Shown: positions 1 to 9,033, counted from the stretch's first letter. The stretch: 64,000 nucleotides of DNA from Streptomyces endocoffeicus (GCF_016741935.1 NZ_JAERRG010000001.1:496001-560000); one strand, 5' to 3'. Program-made: numbers and translations. Notes: a model not told the origin generated them from the letters alone.

Positions 1-973
1 CCGGCAGACAGACGTCCAGTTCGCCCTCGCGGATCCGCAAGAGCACACCGGGCGCCGCCCGGCCGACCGAGGGCCGCGAGGCGCCGCTCACCTCCATCGC
101 GATGACGCCCGTCTCGGTGGTCCCGTACGACTCGCCGACCCCGGTGCCGAACCGTTCGGCGAATCGCGCTGCGGTCCGCGGCGGCATGATCTCCCCGCCG
201 GAGACCGCCGCGCGCAGGGCGGGCAGGGCGGGCAGGTCCCGGGCGGTGCTCAGCAGTTCGTAGTGGAACGGGGTACCGAAGATGACGTGGACGTCATGGC
301 GTCCGGCGGCGCCGAGGATGTCCTTGGCCGACACCCGTGGCGCGAAGACCGCCGAGACGCCCGCGGCGAGGGAGTGCAGCACCCCGGCGATCAGGCCGAA
401 ACTGTGCGCGGTCGAGCTCAGCAGCAGCACCCGCTCGCCCAGGACCGGCATCCCCTCGATCCGGGTGAACCGCTCGATCTCGGCCGACAGGGAGGCCGCG
501 GTCCGTCCGATCACCTTGGGCAGCCCGGTGGAGCCCGAGCTGAACTGCACCAGCTTGTGCTCGGTCGTCGCCGGGCGACCGTCCGGGTACCGGGAGGTGA
601 CCACCTCGTACCTGGGCTCGAACTTGAGCGGTGAGCGGCCCGCCGTACCGGCGTCGACCAGGAACTGCGGGTGGCACAGCGCGCGCAGGGCGTCCACTTC
701 GGACGGTTTGAGCCGGTGGTCGACCAGCATCACCTGGGCGCCCAGCCGCCACAGCGCGAGCAGCACCTCTATCTGGGTGCAGCTCGGCGGGATCTGGAGC
801 ATCACCGTACGACCCTCGCCGATGCCGTGCCCGGCGAAGACCGCCGCCTCCATGTCCACGGCGGCCCGGACCTCGCCACGGCTCACCGGGTGGTCGCCGT
901 GGACGAGGTAGGGCAGCTCGTCGGGATGGGCGTCGAACAGCGTGTCGAGGAGCTCCCGCATCGGTGCGCTCAT
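1..973 (-). CDS. AMP-dependent acyl/aryl-CoA synthetase-like ligase, 3' end cut by window
   Basis: About 324 residues from the N-terminus are visible; the C-terminal subdomain lies beyond the left edge. The adenylate-forming signature is clear: a P-loop-like SSGSTGLPKV near residue 170 and the GESYGTTE motif near residue 290. Family members activate a carboxylate with ATP and pass it to CoA, a carrier protein or an amine. The ATG at 973 overlaps the stop of the upstream gene (ATGA), so it is translationally coupled to the DHQ-synthase-II and aldolase genes. By context the substrate is probably the aminohydroxybenzoate those enzymes would make; this is inference, since the substrate pocket cannot be read here and the C-terminal part is missing. 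Confidence 0.85.
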   Translation of the reverse strand, partial: MSAPMRELLDTLFDAHPDELPYLVHGDHPVSRGEVRAAVDMEAAVFAGHGIGEGRTVMLQIPPSCTQIEVLLALWRLGAQVMLVDHRLKPSEVDALRALCHPQFLVDAGTAGRSPLKFEPRYEVVTSRYPDGRPATTEHKLVQFSSGSTGLPKVIGRTAASLSAEIERFTRIEGMPVLGERVLLLSSTAHSFGLIAGVLHSLAAGVSAVFAPRVSAKDILGAAGRHDVHVIFGTPFHYELLSTARDLPALPALRAAVSGGEIMPPRTAARFAERFGTGVGESYGTTETGVIAMEVSGASRPSVGRAAPGVLLRIREGELDVCLP

Positions 974-2010
974 CAGTGTTCCTTGCAGAACTCGCCGATG
1001 GGGAAGCCCACATGGCGCTGGTCCGTGGCCAGGTAGCCGAGCAGCTCGTCGCCCTGCCGCAGCTCGGTGACGTTGAGGACCTTGCCGCCGGGCCCGAGCA
1101 CCCGCACATGCCAGTCGTCCTGGACGGTCAGGCTCACCACGGTGTCGTCGGCCGACCGCGCGGTGATGGTCAGCAGTGGACGGGACTCCAGCTTGGCCCG
1201 GCCGACCGTGACCGGCCGGGTCCGGCCCTCGGAGTTGACCGCCAGGGTCGTGCTGCCCGAGCCCAGCTCGCTCAGGTAGTTGGTCCGGTTCTCCGGGCCG
1301 AGCACATAGGAGTGCAGGGCGCCGGCGTTGACCCGGAACGGACGGGTCGGCATGTACGGCAGCGGATGGGTCTCGCTGCAGCACAGGATGAAGCCGGTCG
1401 AGTACGAGCCGACCAGGATGCCCTCGTCCTCGGCGAAGTGGGTGCAGGTGTCCACGCACACCCGGTCGCCGAGCCCGTGGTGCTCGATGCGGTCGACGGT
1501 CAGCGTGGTCAGCTCCAGCGGGGAGGTTCCGGCCTCCAGCAGCCGGGCCAGCGCGAACACCTCGCCGGCGTCGGAGGGAGCCAACAGGACTCCGTCCGAA
1601 CCGCGTTCGAGCACGTCCAGCACGGTGGCGGCTTCTTCCAGGTCCGCGCAGACGGTGATCAGCTTTCCGGCGGAGCGGTCCGCCGCGGCGAGCACGATCT
1701 CCAGGGGGATCTTGGTCGGGTCGGCGAAGCGGACCACGGTGTGGGGCAGCGCGACCGCGGCGGCGCACGCCAGCCGCAGCGACGGTTCGTCGTGCACATC
1801 GACCCAGGCCGCGTCGGCGTCGAGGCCGTAGAGCTGCTTCTCCTCGGTCACCGCCGCGGTGGTGATGGCGGTGACGGTCGGGGGCAGCGACTTGAGGACG
1901 GATTCGTCATCGCAGAGCACACCCTGCATCCGGGTGTGGATGGCGGCGTCCACGACGGATTCGAGCCGGGCCTGCGGAACGGTGCGGAGGTCGATCCATG
2001 CGAACTTCAT
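973..2010 (-). CDS. 3-dehydroquinate synthase II family protein (GriH / AroB'-like)
   Basis: 345 residues matching the 3-dehydroquinate synthase II family (archaeal AroB'; actinobacterial GriH-type 3-amino-4-hydroxybenzoate synthase). Archaeal members oxidatively deaminate and cyclise 2-amino-3,7-dideoxyheptulosonate to dehydroquinate; GriH-type members make 3,4-AHBA from the GriI product. Visible family features are the MKFAWIDLR start, the acidic VHVN-free first half and the C-terminal beta-rich half with GSYSTGFILCCSETHPLPYMPTR-like positions near residues 215-235. The ATG at 2010 overlaps the stop of the aldolase gene and the stop overlaps the ligase ATG. Streptomycetes have an ordinary aroB elsewhere, so a secondary-metabolite role is more likely than shikimate supply. 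Sequence alone does not settle GriH versus AroB' activity. Confidence 0.85.
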   Translation of the reverse strand: MKFAWIDLRTVPQARLESVVDAAIHTRMQGVLCDDESVLKSLPPTVTAITTAAVTEEKQLYGLDADAAWVDVHDEPSLRLACAAAVALPHTVVRFADPTKIPLEIVLAAADRSAGKLITVCADLEEAATVLDVLERGSDGVLLAPSDAGEVFALARLLEAGTSPLELTTLTVDRIEHHGLGDRVCVDTCTHFAEDEGILVGSYSTGFILCCSETHPLPYMPTRPFRVNAGALHSYVLGPENRTNYLSELGSGSTTLAVNSEGRTRPVTVGRAKLESRPLLTITARSADDTVVSLTVQDDWHVRVLGPGGKVLNVTELRQGDELLGYLATDQRHVGFPIGEFCKEH

Positions 2011-2813
2011 GCGGCTCCTGTCGCGATCGTCGAGGGGTGGGGGGTCGTTCCGGCTTCGGCGGCGTGCACCACGGCGGCGAGCCGTGCCACCAGCGAGGAG
2101 GGTGAGGGCGAGGAGAAGATCCGGCGGCCCACCGCGAGGCCCCGGCAGCCCGCGAGCATCAACGAGGTCCCATGGCTGACCAGGTCCGAGCCGTCGGGCG
2201 GGCCGCCCGCGGCGAGGATCGGCAGCGGACAGCTGTTCACCACCTCGGCCATCCGCTCCATCGGCAGGGCGATCGAGGTCTTCACGAGGTCGGCGCCGAG
2301 ATCCGCGGCGATGTTGACGGCATGGGCGAGCAGCGCCGGGTCGTGCGGATCGGCGATCCGCGGCCCCCTCGGGTAGATCATCGCGAGCAGCGGCATGTTC
2401 CAGAGGTCGCACGAGGCCGCGACGGTCCCGAGATCCTTGAGTTGCCGGTGCTCGGTGTCCGAGCCGAGATTCACATGCACGCTCACCGCGTCCGCGCCCA
2501 GCCGTACGGCCTCTTCGACGTCGCCGACGAGCACCTTGGCGTCGGTGTCGGCCGCGTGCACGGTGCCCGCGCTCAAGTGAACCACCAGAGCGCAGTGGCG
2601 CAGGATGTCCGGTGCGATCGCCCGCGCCCGGCCCTTGTGGACGACGACCGCGTCCGCGCCGCCGTCCACCAGTGCCCTCAGCAGCCCGTTCCAGCGGGCC
2701 TGGGACACCACCGGCCCATCGGACACACTGTGGTCGAGCGGGACGAAAAGATATCTTCCGTCCCCCGCGACCGAGAGCCTCCGCATCCGGAATGATTTAC
2801 CAATATCGGTCAT
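2007..2813 (-). CDS. 2-amino-3,7-dideoxyheptulosonate synthase / GriI-type aldolase
   Basis: 268 residues, a class I (DeoC/LacD-fold) aldolase. The expected catalytic positions are visible: Asp27-His28 in PLDHS, Tyr147 in YPRGP and the Schiff-base lysine Lys178 in ADLVKTS, matching archaeal ADH synthase and GriI. Family enzymes condense aspartate semialdehyde with a sugar phosphate (GriI: dihydroxyacetone phosphate). It is the first gene of the leftward set and shares a 4-bp stop/start overlap with the DHQS-II gene, as griI/griH pairs do. The ATG at 2813 is preferred because a GGGAGAGG sequence lies about 12 bases upstream; a second ATG nine codons in lacks one. Inferred role: first step towards an aminohydroxybenzoate. 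Confidence 0.87.
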   Translation of the reverse strand: MTDIGKSFRMRRLSVAGDGRYLFVPLDHSVSDGPVVSQARWNGLLRALVDGGADAVVVHKGRARAIAPDILRHCALVVHLSAGTVHAADTDAKVLVGDVEEAVRLGADAVSVHVNLGSDTEHRQLKDLGTVAASCDLWNMPLLAMIYPRGPRIADPHDPALLAHAVNIAADLGADLVKTSIALPMERMAEVVNSCPLPILAAGGPPDGSDLVSHGTSLMLAGCRGLAVGRRIFSSPSPSSLVARLAAVVHAAEAGTTPHPSTIATGAA

Positions 2814-2908
2814 GTGCCAGGCACACCTCTCCCAAGGGGCGAACCACGCAGAGGATTGCGGAGACAGAATGGCACGGCGATGCAAAAGCGAGCGGATATC
2901 GAATCTCC

Positions 2909-2924
2909 ATAACTCCGCGGTTAT
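2909..2924. promoter_or_regulatory. candidate LysR-type operator between divergent operons
   Basis: ATAAC-N6-GTTAT, a 16-bp interrupted palindrome in a locally AT-rich stretch between the leftward biosynthetic genes (start 2813) and the rightward reductase (start 3014). LysR regulators usually bind such sites, and a lysR gene ends the rightward operon. No footprint is implied. Confidence 0.45.
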
Positions 2925-3013
2925 ATGACTCTGAGGAATTTCTGAGATTGCTCTGACAGGCTGTCCGACGGCTATTCCGCCGGAGCCGAATCCGCGTTTT
3001 CCAGGAGGCTGGT

Positions 3014-3619
3014 TTGACCGCCTTGACCGACCCGGTTCGCATCTCGATCGCCTGTCACGGCGGACGTGGTCACACCGCCAGGCTGGGTGAGGCCGTACGA
3101 GCCGGGGCGAGCCGGGTGCCACACACCGAGGTCACCTCTGTCCAGGTCGACCGGATCACCGATCAGGAATGGCATCGGCTCGACGACGCCGACGCGATCA
3201 TCTTCGGTGCCCCGACCTATATGGGCACGGCCTCATCGGCCTTCCACACCTTCGCGGAGGCGAGCGCCAGACGCTGGCTCACCCGCCGCTGGCAGGACAA
3301 ACTGGCGGCGGGTTTCACCAACTCCGGCTCGATGGCCGGGGACAAGGCCGGCACCCTGGGCTATTTCGCCACCTTCGCCGCACAGCACGGCATGCTCTGG
3401 GTCAGCCTCGGGCTGCCCCCCGGCTGGAACTCCTCCGCCGGCGGCGAGTTCGACCTGAACCGGCTCGGTTTCTACCAGGGCGCCGCCGCGCAGTCCCCCG
3501 TGGACGACAGAACGGGGACGGTGCACAAGTCCGACCTCGCCACCGCGGAACATCTCGGGCACCGGGTCGCGGAGCTCACCCGGACCGTCGTCGCGGGCAG
3601 ACGAGCGCTGGAGTCGTGA
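3014..3619 (+). CDS. flavodoxin-fold NAD(P)H:quinone reductase (WrbA/NADPH-dependent FMN reductase family)
   Basis: 201 residues with a flavodoxin fold: an N-terminal IACHGGRGHTARL phosphate-binding loop and the GAPTYMGTASSAF segment typical of WrbA-like proteins near residues 64-76, followed by SGSMAGDKAGTL. Members bind FMN and reduce quinones or small nitro/nitroso aromatics. The TTG at 3014 is chosen because AGGAGG sits five bases before it. Its stop overlaps the GTG of the exporter gene, so the two are coupled. Next to AHBA-type genes it could set the redox state of an aminohydroxybenzoate or nitroso/quinone product; this is context-based inference. Confidence 0.8.
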   Translation: MTALTDPVRISIACHGGRGHTARLGEAVRAGASRVPHTEVTSVQVDRITDQEWHRLDDADAIIFGAPTYMGTASSAFHTFAEASARRWLTRRWQDKLAAGFTNSGSMAGDKAGTLGYFATFAAQHGMLWVSLGLPPGWNSSAGGEFDLNRLGFYQGAAAQSPVDDRTGTVHKSDLATAEHLGHRVAELTRTVVAGRRALES

Positions 3620-5223
3620 GCCACCGGCCCGCCGCGTCGGCCGCGGCCGGGGACGAGGGCCGTGCCGTGGCCGCCTCCGCCCGGCAGTGGTGGACCGTGG
3701 CCGTGGCGGTCCTGGCGCAGACGCTGGTCCTGCTGGACAACACGGTCCTCAACGTGGCGATGGAAACCCTCGCCGATCCGGTCCACGGGCTCGGGGCGAG
3801 CGCGGCGGACCTGGCGTGGGCCAACGCCTCGTACTCGCTGGTCTTCGCCGCGGGCAGCTTCGCCGGTGGCGCGCTCGCCGACCGCTACGGGCCGCGTCGC
3901 ACGCTGGTCGCCGGGCTGACGCTGCTGGCCTGCGCCTCCGCGCTGGCCGCGTTCTCGGACGGGGCCACGGAGTTGATCGTCACCCGTGGTTTCATGGGCG
4001 CGGGCGGGGCGCTGATCACACCGGCGACGCTGGCGATCGTCACCCGCGGTACCGCGCCGGCCGACCGGACCCGGGCGATCGCGGTCTGGGCCTCCGCGGG
4101 CGGCGCCGCCGTCGCGCTCGGACCGGTGGTGGGCGGTGCGCTGCTGACCCGGTTCTGGTGGGGCTCGGTCTTCCTGGTCAACCTTCCGGTGGTCGCGCTC
4201 TGCCTGGTCGGCGTGGCTCTCCTGGTGCCCGGGCTGCGCTACGCCGAGCGCAGGGTGCTCGACCCACTGGGCCTGGCGCTCTCCGTACTGGGGCTGGGCC
4301 TTGTGGTGTACGGCGTCATCCGGGGCGGCCGCCCGTCCGGCTGGACGAGCCCGGCCGCGCTGCTGCCCATGACGCTCGGCCTCGTCCTGCTGGCGGCGTT
4401 CGTGGTGTCGCAGAGCCGCCGGGCGGTGCCGGGTTTCGATGTGCGCCTGTTCACCGAGGCGCGTTTCGCGGGCGGCAGTGTGACCCTGCTGCTGCTCTTC
4501 TTCGGCCTGGCGGGGCAGCTCTTCTACTGCGCCTTCTATCTGCAGGGGGTGCACGGACTGTCGACGCTGGCCGCCGGGGCCGTGATGTCGGCCGCCGCGG
4601 GTGGCATCGTCCTCGGCAACCAGGTCTCCCCCGCGCTGTCGCGGCTGCTGACCGTCCGCTGGTGCGCGGTCGCCGGGATACTCCTGTCGAGCGCCACCTT
4701 CGGCGGCTATCTGCTCTTCGACGCGGACACCCCGGTGGCCTGGATCGCCGGGACGCTGTTCGCGCAAGGCGTCGGTATCGGGCTGGTGGTCGCGCCGATG
4801 ACGGCGGAGATGATGGCCGCCCTGCCACCGCGGTACACCGGGGCCGGCGCGGCGATCAACGCCGCTGCCCGGCCGGTGGGCAGCACGCTCGGCGTCGCGG
4901 TGCTCGGCTCGGTCCTCGCCACCGCCTATCGCGGGGCCGTCCGGCCCGCCCTCACCGAACTGCCTCCCGGGCCACGGGAGAAGGCCCTGGACTCCGCGGA
5001 GGCCGCCCGTGCGGTGGCGAGGTCGCTGAACCGGCCCGAGCTCCTCGCCGCCGCGGACCGGGCCTATCTGCACGCCATGTACGTCACCGCCGCGTGGACG
5101 GCGCTGCTGTCCCTGGCCGGTGCCGTCCTCGTCATCGGATATTTCCGGCCGCGACCATCAACGACGGAGGCAGCAAGTGGATATGGGGCTGCGCCATCTT
5201 CGAATCGTGCTCACCGTGGCTGA
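3616..5223 (+). CDS. DHA2-family MFS drug exporter (14 TM)
   Basis: 535 residues with about 14 hydrophobic segments, the ALADRYGPRRTL motif A between TM2 and TM3 and the ALGPVVGGALL motif C in TM5 that marks drug:H+ antiporters. It most resembles the DHA2 (EmrB/QacA) group. The GTG at 3616 overlaps the reductase stop. The C-terminus overlaps the first 47 bases of lysR, so reductase, exporter and regulator form one operon. Likely role is export of, or self-resistance to, the product of the locus; the substrate is unknown. Confidence 0.85.
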   Translation: MSHRPAASAAAGDEGRAVAASARQWWTVAVAVLAQTLVLLDNTVLNVAMETLADPVHGLGASAADLAWANASYSLVFAAGSFAGGALADRYGPRRTLVAGLTLLACASALAAFSDGATELIVTRGFMGAGGALITPATLAIVTRGTAPADRTRAIAVWASAGGAAVALGPVVGGALLTRFWWGSVFLVNLPVVALCLVGVALLVPGLRYAERRVLDPLGLALSVLGLGLVVYGVIRGGRPSGWTSPAALLPMTLGLVLLAAFVVSQSRRAVPGFDVRLFTEARFAGGSVTLLLLFFGLAGQLFYCAFYLQGVHGLSTLAAGAVMSAAAGGIVLGNQVSPALSRLLTVRWCAVAGILLSSATFGGYLLFDADTPVAWIAGTLFAQGVGIGLVVAPMTAEMMAALPPRYTGAGAAINAAARPVGSTLGVAVLGSVLATAYRGAVRPALTELPPGPREKALDSAEAARAVARSLNRPELLAAADRAYLHAMYVTAAWTALLSLAGAVLVIGYFRPRPSTTEAASGYGAAPSSNRAHRG

Positions 5224-6085
5224 ATCGGGCAGCATCAGCCATGCGGCCGCCACCTTGAAGATCGCCCAATCCGGCCTGTCCACACAGCTCAGACGCATTG
5301 AGCAGGAATTCGGCGGGCCGCTGTTCCGCCGCCGCCCGAACGGCGTGGTGCCGACCGAACTCGGCGTCCATGTGCTGGGGAGGGCCAGGCAGTTGCTCGA
5401 CGAGTTCGGCGATCTGCTCTCCACGGCGCGGACCCTGGCCCAGCCGGCCGAGCCGCCGCGGGCCGTCGGGCTGGGCGGAGTGGACAACCCCTGGGTGCCT
5501 CTGATCGCCGCGCTCGTCCGGGAGCGGCTGCCGCACCATGAACAGCTGACGTATCTGGAGCCCTCGTCCCAGGCCGTGCTGGAGCTGCTGCGCACCGAGA
5601 AGATCGCGCTCGCGGTCATCAGCGAGTTCCCGGACGTCGTGCCGCCCGCGGTCCGCGAGTTCGCCGTCCGCGACCTCGACACCGAGCCGGTGCTGATCGG
5701 GCTGTCCTCCGGCCACCGGCTGGCCCACCGGCAGCTGATCACCCTCGAGGAACTGGCCGAGGACACCTGGGTCGCGCCCGGCGACCGCTCCGACGGGCTC
5801 GGCCTGAGCCTGCGGATCGCCTGCGAGCGTGCGGGGTTCACCCCCCGGTTCCGGTACTTCGGCGCCGACCAGACGACCGCGGCGGCCATCGTGAGCGCGG
5901 GGAACGCGATCGGGGCCTTCTTCGCACCGGGCGACCACTGCCCGGGGGTCTCGTTGAAGCGGCTGGCGAACGGCCGGCTGTGGCGCCGGACCCGGCTGGT
6001 GTGGGACGCCGAGTCGCCGCTGGCCGGGCTCGCCGAGGACCTCGACGGCGGCGCACTCGACTGGCGCCGGCCGTACGCCTCGTGA
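5177..6085 (+). CDS. LysR-family transcriptional regulator of the left locus
   Basis: 302 residues: winged HTH at residues 1-65 (LRIVLTVAESGSISHAA, SGLSTQLRRIE) and a periplasmic-binding-protein-like effector domain from about residue 90. The GTG at 5177 follows GGAGG at 5166-5170 with six bases between, better than upstream alternatives inside the exporter gene. It is last in the reductase-exporter operon and probably controls the divergent biosynthetic operon through the intergenic palindrome. The effector is unknown. Confidence 0.85.
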   Translation: MDMGLRHLRIVLTVAESGSISHAAATLKIAQSGLSTQLRRIEQEFGGPLFRRRPNGVVPTELGVHVLGRARQLLDEFGDLLSTARTLAQPAEPPRAVGLGGVDNPWVPLIAALVRERLPHHEQLTYLEPSSQAVLELLRTEKIALAVISEFPDVVPPAVREFAVRDLDTEPVLIGLSSGHRLAHRQLITLEELAEDTWVAPGDRSDGLGLSLRIACERAGFTPRFRYFGADQTTAAAIVSAGNAIGAFFAPGDHCPGVSLKRLANGRLWRRTRLVWDAESPLAGLAEDLDGGALDWRRPYAS

Positions 6086-6110
6086 GCCCGGCCGTACGTC
6101 TCGTGAGCCC
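6069..6110. repeat. 21-bp tandem duplication over the lysR stop codon
   Basis: Two adjacent copies of GGCCGTACG(C/T)CTCGTGAGCCC at 6069-6089 and 6090-6110, differing at one base. The stop codon TGA of lysR lies in the first copy. The second copy extends the 3' untranslated region. Confidence 0.8.
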
Positions 6111-6129
6111 GGCCGCGGACCCGGCCGGC

Positions 6130-7449
6130 TCAGCCCCCGGGAACGTCGGGCCGTCTGCCTCCGACGGAGAGGCACGACGCGATCGTCCGCTCCCGCGGAA
6201 CCGCCTCCCCCGTCCGCGCCGCCGGCAGCTCCACGGTGAACAGCGCACCGTGCCCCGGCCGCCCCTCGGCGGTGATCCGCCCACCATGGCTCTCGACCAC
6301 CTCGCGGGCCAGCGCCAGTCCGAGCCCGAACCGTCTGCCGCGGCCGGCGGAACCCCTGGCGAACCGCTCGAAGAGGCGCGTGGTCTCCTCCGGTGCGAAC
6401 CCCACTCCGGTGTCGCGTACGGACAGCGACACGATGCCGGGAAGCGGGGCGTCCACCGATACCACCACCTCCCCGCCGGGCGGGGTGTGCCCCATCGCAT
6501 TGTCGACCAGCGCGGCGATCACCCGGCGCAGGGCCGGCGCGGTACCCACCACCACATGCCGCCCCGGCCCGGGCCGCAGCCGCACGGCCAGCCCCATCTC
6601 CTGGGCCCGGACGTCCTCGGCGGACACCGCCTCCTCGGCGAGCGCGGTCAGGTCGACCGGATCGCGGGATCCCGGCGACTGGGACAGCCGCGCGGACAGC
6701 AGCAGGTCGTCGATGACGTCACCGAGCTGCCGGGTGCCGGTCACCAGACGCTGGAGGTCGGTGGCCATTTGCTGGGGGGTCTCCGAGCCGGAGCGCCGGG
6801 CCAGCAGCTGGGCGCGGGTGTGCAGCTGGGTCAGCGGGGTGCGCAGTTCATGGCTGGCGTCCGCGACGAACCGCCGCTGCCGGTCCAGTGCCTCGGAGAG
6901 CGGCTCCATCGACCGTCGCGCGAGCATGCCGCTGGCGGCCGCGACGAGCAGCAGACCGACCGCCTCGGCCGCCGCGAAGGCGAGCAGCAGATGGGTGCGG
7001 TCGGCGCGCTGGAACCGTTCTCCGTACGCCGCCTGGACGAGCTCCGAGCCACGCCGGTCGGTGCGCACCGTGTACTGCTCACCGCCTCGCTCCACCCGTT
7101 CCAGCACCGGAGGAGCGCCCGCGCGGACCGCGGCCAGGCTGGATCTCACGGGCAGTCCGGCGGGGGTGCCGGGGGTGCTGCTGACCCTTCCGCCCCGCTC
7201 CACGGTCATCCACACACAGACCGGGGGGCTGTCGACGGTGTTGTGGTCGATGCCCCACTGGGTCTCCCGCTCCGCGTCGGCGCGCTGGGCGAACAGCACG
7301 ACGGTGTAGACGATGCCCCCGACGATCAGCATGATCACCGACATCACCAGCGAGATCCGCCAGGTGATCGTCCACTGGGCGGCGGCGAGCCTGCGCTGCT
7401 CGGGGCTCCGCGCCGGGCGGCGCGGGAAACGGATCGGTGTCGCCTTCAC
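6130..7449 (-). CDS. two-component sensor histidine kinase (HisKA/HATPase type)
   Basis: 439 residues: TM helices near 31-54 and 153-176 flanking an extracytoplasmic sensor loop of about 100 residues, a HAMP-like linker, the H-box ADASHELRTPL with phosphoacceptor His200, then N-box (VDNAMGHT), DTGVGF G1 box and GLGLALA G2 box. The GTG start at 7449 overlaps the stop of the response regulator gene, so kinase follows regulator in one operon. The loop has no recognised ligand-binding signature. The converging lysR gene ends 45 bp away. Confidence 0.9.
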   Translation of the reverse strand: MKATPIRFPRRPARSPEQRRLAAAQWTITWRISLVMSVIMLIVGGIVYTVVLFAQRADAERETQWGIDHNTVDSPPVCVWMTVERGGRVSSTPGTPAGLPVRSSLAAVRAGAPPVLERVERGGEQYTVRTDRRGSELVQAAYGERFQRADRTHLLLAFAAAEAVGLLLVAAASGMLARRSMEPLSEALDRQRRFVADASHELRTPLTQLHTRAQLLARRSGSETPQQMATDLQRLVTGTRQLGDVIDDLLLSARLSQSPGSRDPVDLTALAEEAVSAEDVRAQEMGLAVRLRPGPGRHVVVGTAPALRRVIAALVDNAMGHTPPGGEVVVSVDAPLPGIVSLSVRDTGVGFAPEETTRLFERFARGSAGRGRRFGLGLALAREVVESHGGRITAEGRPGHGALFTVELPAARTGEAVPRERTIASCLSVGGRRPDVPGG

Positions 7450-8141
7450 AGCACCCCCAGCTGGTAGCCGCGTCCCCGCACGGTGCGGACGACGTCGCGG
7501 CCCAGTTTCCGCCGCAGGTAGTAGACATAGGTGTCGACGATGGACTCCGCCGAGGTGTCGGGGAAGACACGCTCCCGGAGGTGTGCACGCTCGTGCACGA
7601 TCCTGGGGCCTTCGGCGAGCGCGTGGAGCAGTCCGAATTCCCGCAAGGAGAGTTCGACGCCCGTGCCGTCGGCCAGGCGCACCTCGCGGCGCCGGAGGTC
7701 GAGCTCTCCGTCGCCGAGCGGAAGGACTTCCGCGTCGACGAGGTCGCGCCGGCGCAGCGCCCGTACCCTCGCCAGCAGTTCGTCCACTTCGAAGGGCTTG
7801 ACCAGGTAGTCGTCCGCGCCGGAGTCGAGGCCGGTGACACGCTCGTCGAGTGCGCCCAGCGCGGTCAGCACCAGCACCCGGGTGGTGACACCGACCCTTC
7901 GTAATCGTTTGACCAGGTCCAGGCCCTCGATTCCCGGAAGCATCCGGTCGATGACCATCACCTGATGTTGTCGTCCCAGAGCGAGATGAAGCCCCCGTTG
8001 GCCATCGAATGCGACATCGACGTCGTAACCCTCTGAGTTGAACAATTCGGCCAGCATGTCTGCGGTTTCCCGGTCGTCCTCGACCAGTAACAGCCGTGTC
8101 TGATCCGCAGTCGACCGGTCTATATCGGCTGGGTAGATCAT
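7446..8141 (-). CDS. OmpR-family response regulator
   Basis: 231 residues: receiver domain with acidic pair VEDD near residues 20-23, phosphoacceptor Asp65 in VIDRMLPG and conserved Lys in YLVKPFE, then an OmpR/PhoB winged-helix domain ending RTVRGRGYQLG. The ATG at 8141 fits the start of the receiver fold; no strong ribosome-binding site is obvious. It is paired with the downstream kinase by a 4-bp GTGA overlap. Target genes are not evident from the sequence. Confidence 0.9.
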   Translation of the reverse strand: MIYPADIDRSTADQTRLLLVEDDRETADMLAELFNSEGYDVDVAFDGQRGLHLALGRQHQVMVIDRMLPGIEGLDLVKRLRRVGVTTRVLVLTALGALDERVTGLDSGADDYLVKPFEVDELLARVRALRRRDLVDAEVLPLGDGELDLRRREVRLADGTGVELSLREFGLLHALAEGPRIVHERAHLRERVFPDTSAESIVDTYVYYLRRKLGRDVVRTVRGRGYQLGVL

Positions 8142-8288
8142 TCGCTCATCTTGTCCCAATCCGCGTCGGTACGACGTCAGGGGTGCGAAACAGGGTCGTG
8201 AAGGCGCCAGAAATGGCCCTCGGGGACCCCCGGTGCGGGTCCGCCGAGTGCTCAAAGGGCCGCTGTCGCCCCGATGGCGCGGACCGTG

Positions 8289-8873
8289 TCAGCTCCTCAC
8301 GACGCCGCGCAGGAGCAGGTCGATGAGCCGGGTGGCCAGGTCGCGCCGGTCCTCGTCGGCGGCCATGATGCTGATCCCGCCGAGGGCCATCAGCACGTCC
8401 TGGGCGTCGACCTCCGGCCGCGCCACCGGCCGGCCCTCCCCGGACGACAGCAGGTGGCCGATCGCCTCGGCGAGCAGGGCCCGGGTCTGCAGCCGCTCGC
8501 TGTCGTCGGTCAGCACCACTCTCAGCGCATCGGCCATCCCGCTCTTGGCGGCCATGAAGTCGATGAAGCGCTCCATCCAGGTCCGCAGCGCGTCCACCGG
8601 CGGCAGTGTGGCGGCGAGGTGCGGCGCCGCCTCGCACAGGCGCCGCACTTCCTGCCGGTAGACCGCCTCGACCAGGAGTTCCTTGGACGGGAACCGGCGG
8701 TAGAGCGTGCCGACGCCGACACCGGCCTCGCGGGCGATGTCCTTGACCGAGGCCCCCGCTCCCTCGCGGGCGAACACGGCCGCCGCCGTCTCCAGCAGCC
8801 GGTCCTCGTTGCGCTGCGCGTCGGCGCGCAGCGGCCTGCGATGCCGCGCCGCGTTCCCCTCGATGCCGGTCAA
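8289..8873 (-). CDS. TetR-family repressor divergent from an SDR
   Basis: 194 residues with an N-terminal TetR HTH at about 22-68 (VKDIAREAGVGVGTLYRRFPSKELL) and a divergent C-terminal ligand domain. It is transcribed away from the SDR gene at 9034. The shared 160-bp spacer contains two near-identical palindromes, the usual layout for a TetR repressor controlling itself and its neighbour. The ligand is probably a substrate of the SDR or a related compound; unproven. Confidence 0.88.
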   Translation of the reverse strand: MTGIEGNAARHRRPLRADAQRNEDRLLETAAAVFAREGAGASVKDIAREAGVGVGTLYRRFPSKELLVEAVYRQEVRRLCEAAPHLAATLPPVDALRTWMERFIDFMAAKSGMADALRVVLTDDSERLQTRALLAEAIGHLLSSGEGRPVARPEVDAQDVLMALGGISIMAADEDRRDLATRLIDLLLRGVVRS

Positions 8874-8903
8874 TCCGGGTCCCCTCTCGCCATCACTTGC
8901 AAC

Positions 8904-8952
8904 CGGAACCAGTTCCGCTTACTGTCGGGAAGCGAACCGGAACCCGTTCCGG
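8904..8952. promoter_or_regulatory. twin TetR operators
   Basis: Two palindromes of one type: CGGAACCAGTTCCG (8904-8917) and CCGGAACCCGTTCCGG (8937-8952), both GGAAC-N2-GTTCC cores with centres 34 bp apart, close to three helical turns. They lie between the tetR start (8873) and the SDR start (9034). Confidence 0.75.
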
Positions 8953-9033
8953 ATACGAGCGTACGACGGCCCACCGCCACCGCGCCACCGGCCGCGCGCC
9001 CACCCTCATGCCACCATCTCCCTGGAGCACGCC

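Noticed and set aside
3472..5073. 533-codon open frame antisense to the DHA2 exporter
   Set aside because: Low-complexity Arg/Gln/Pro translation; a shadow of the exporter gene.
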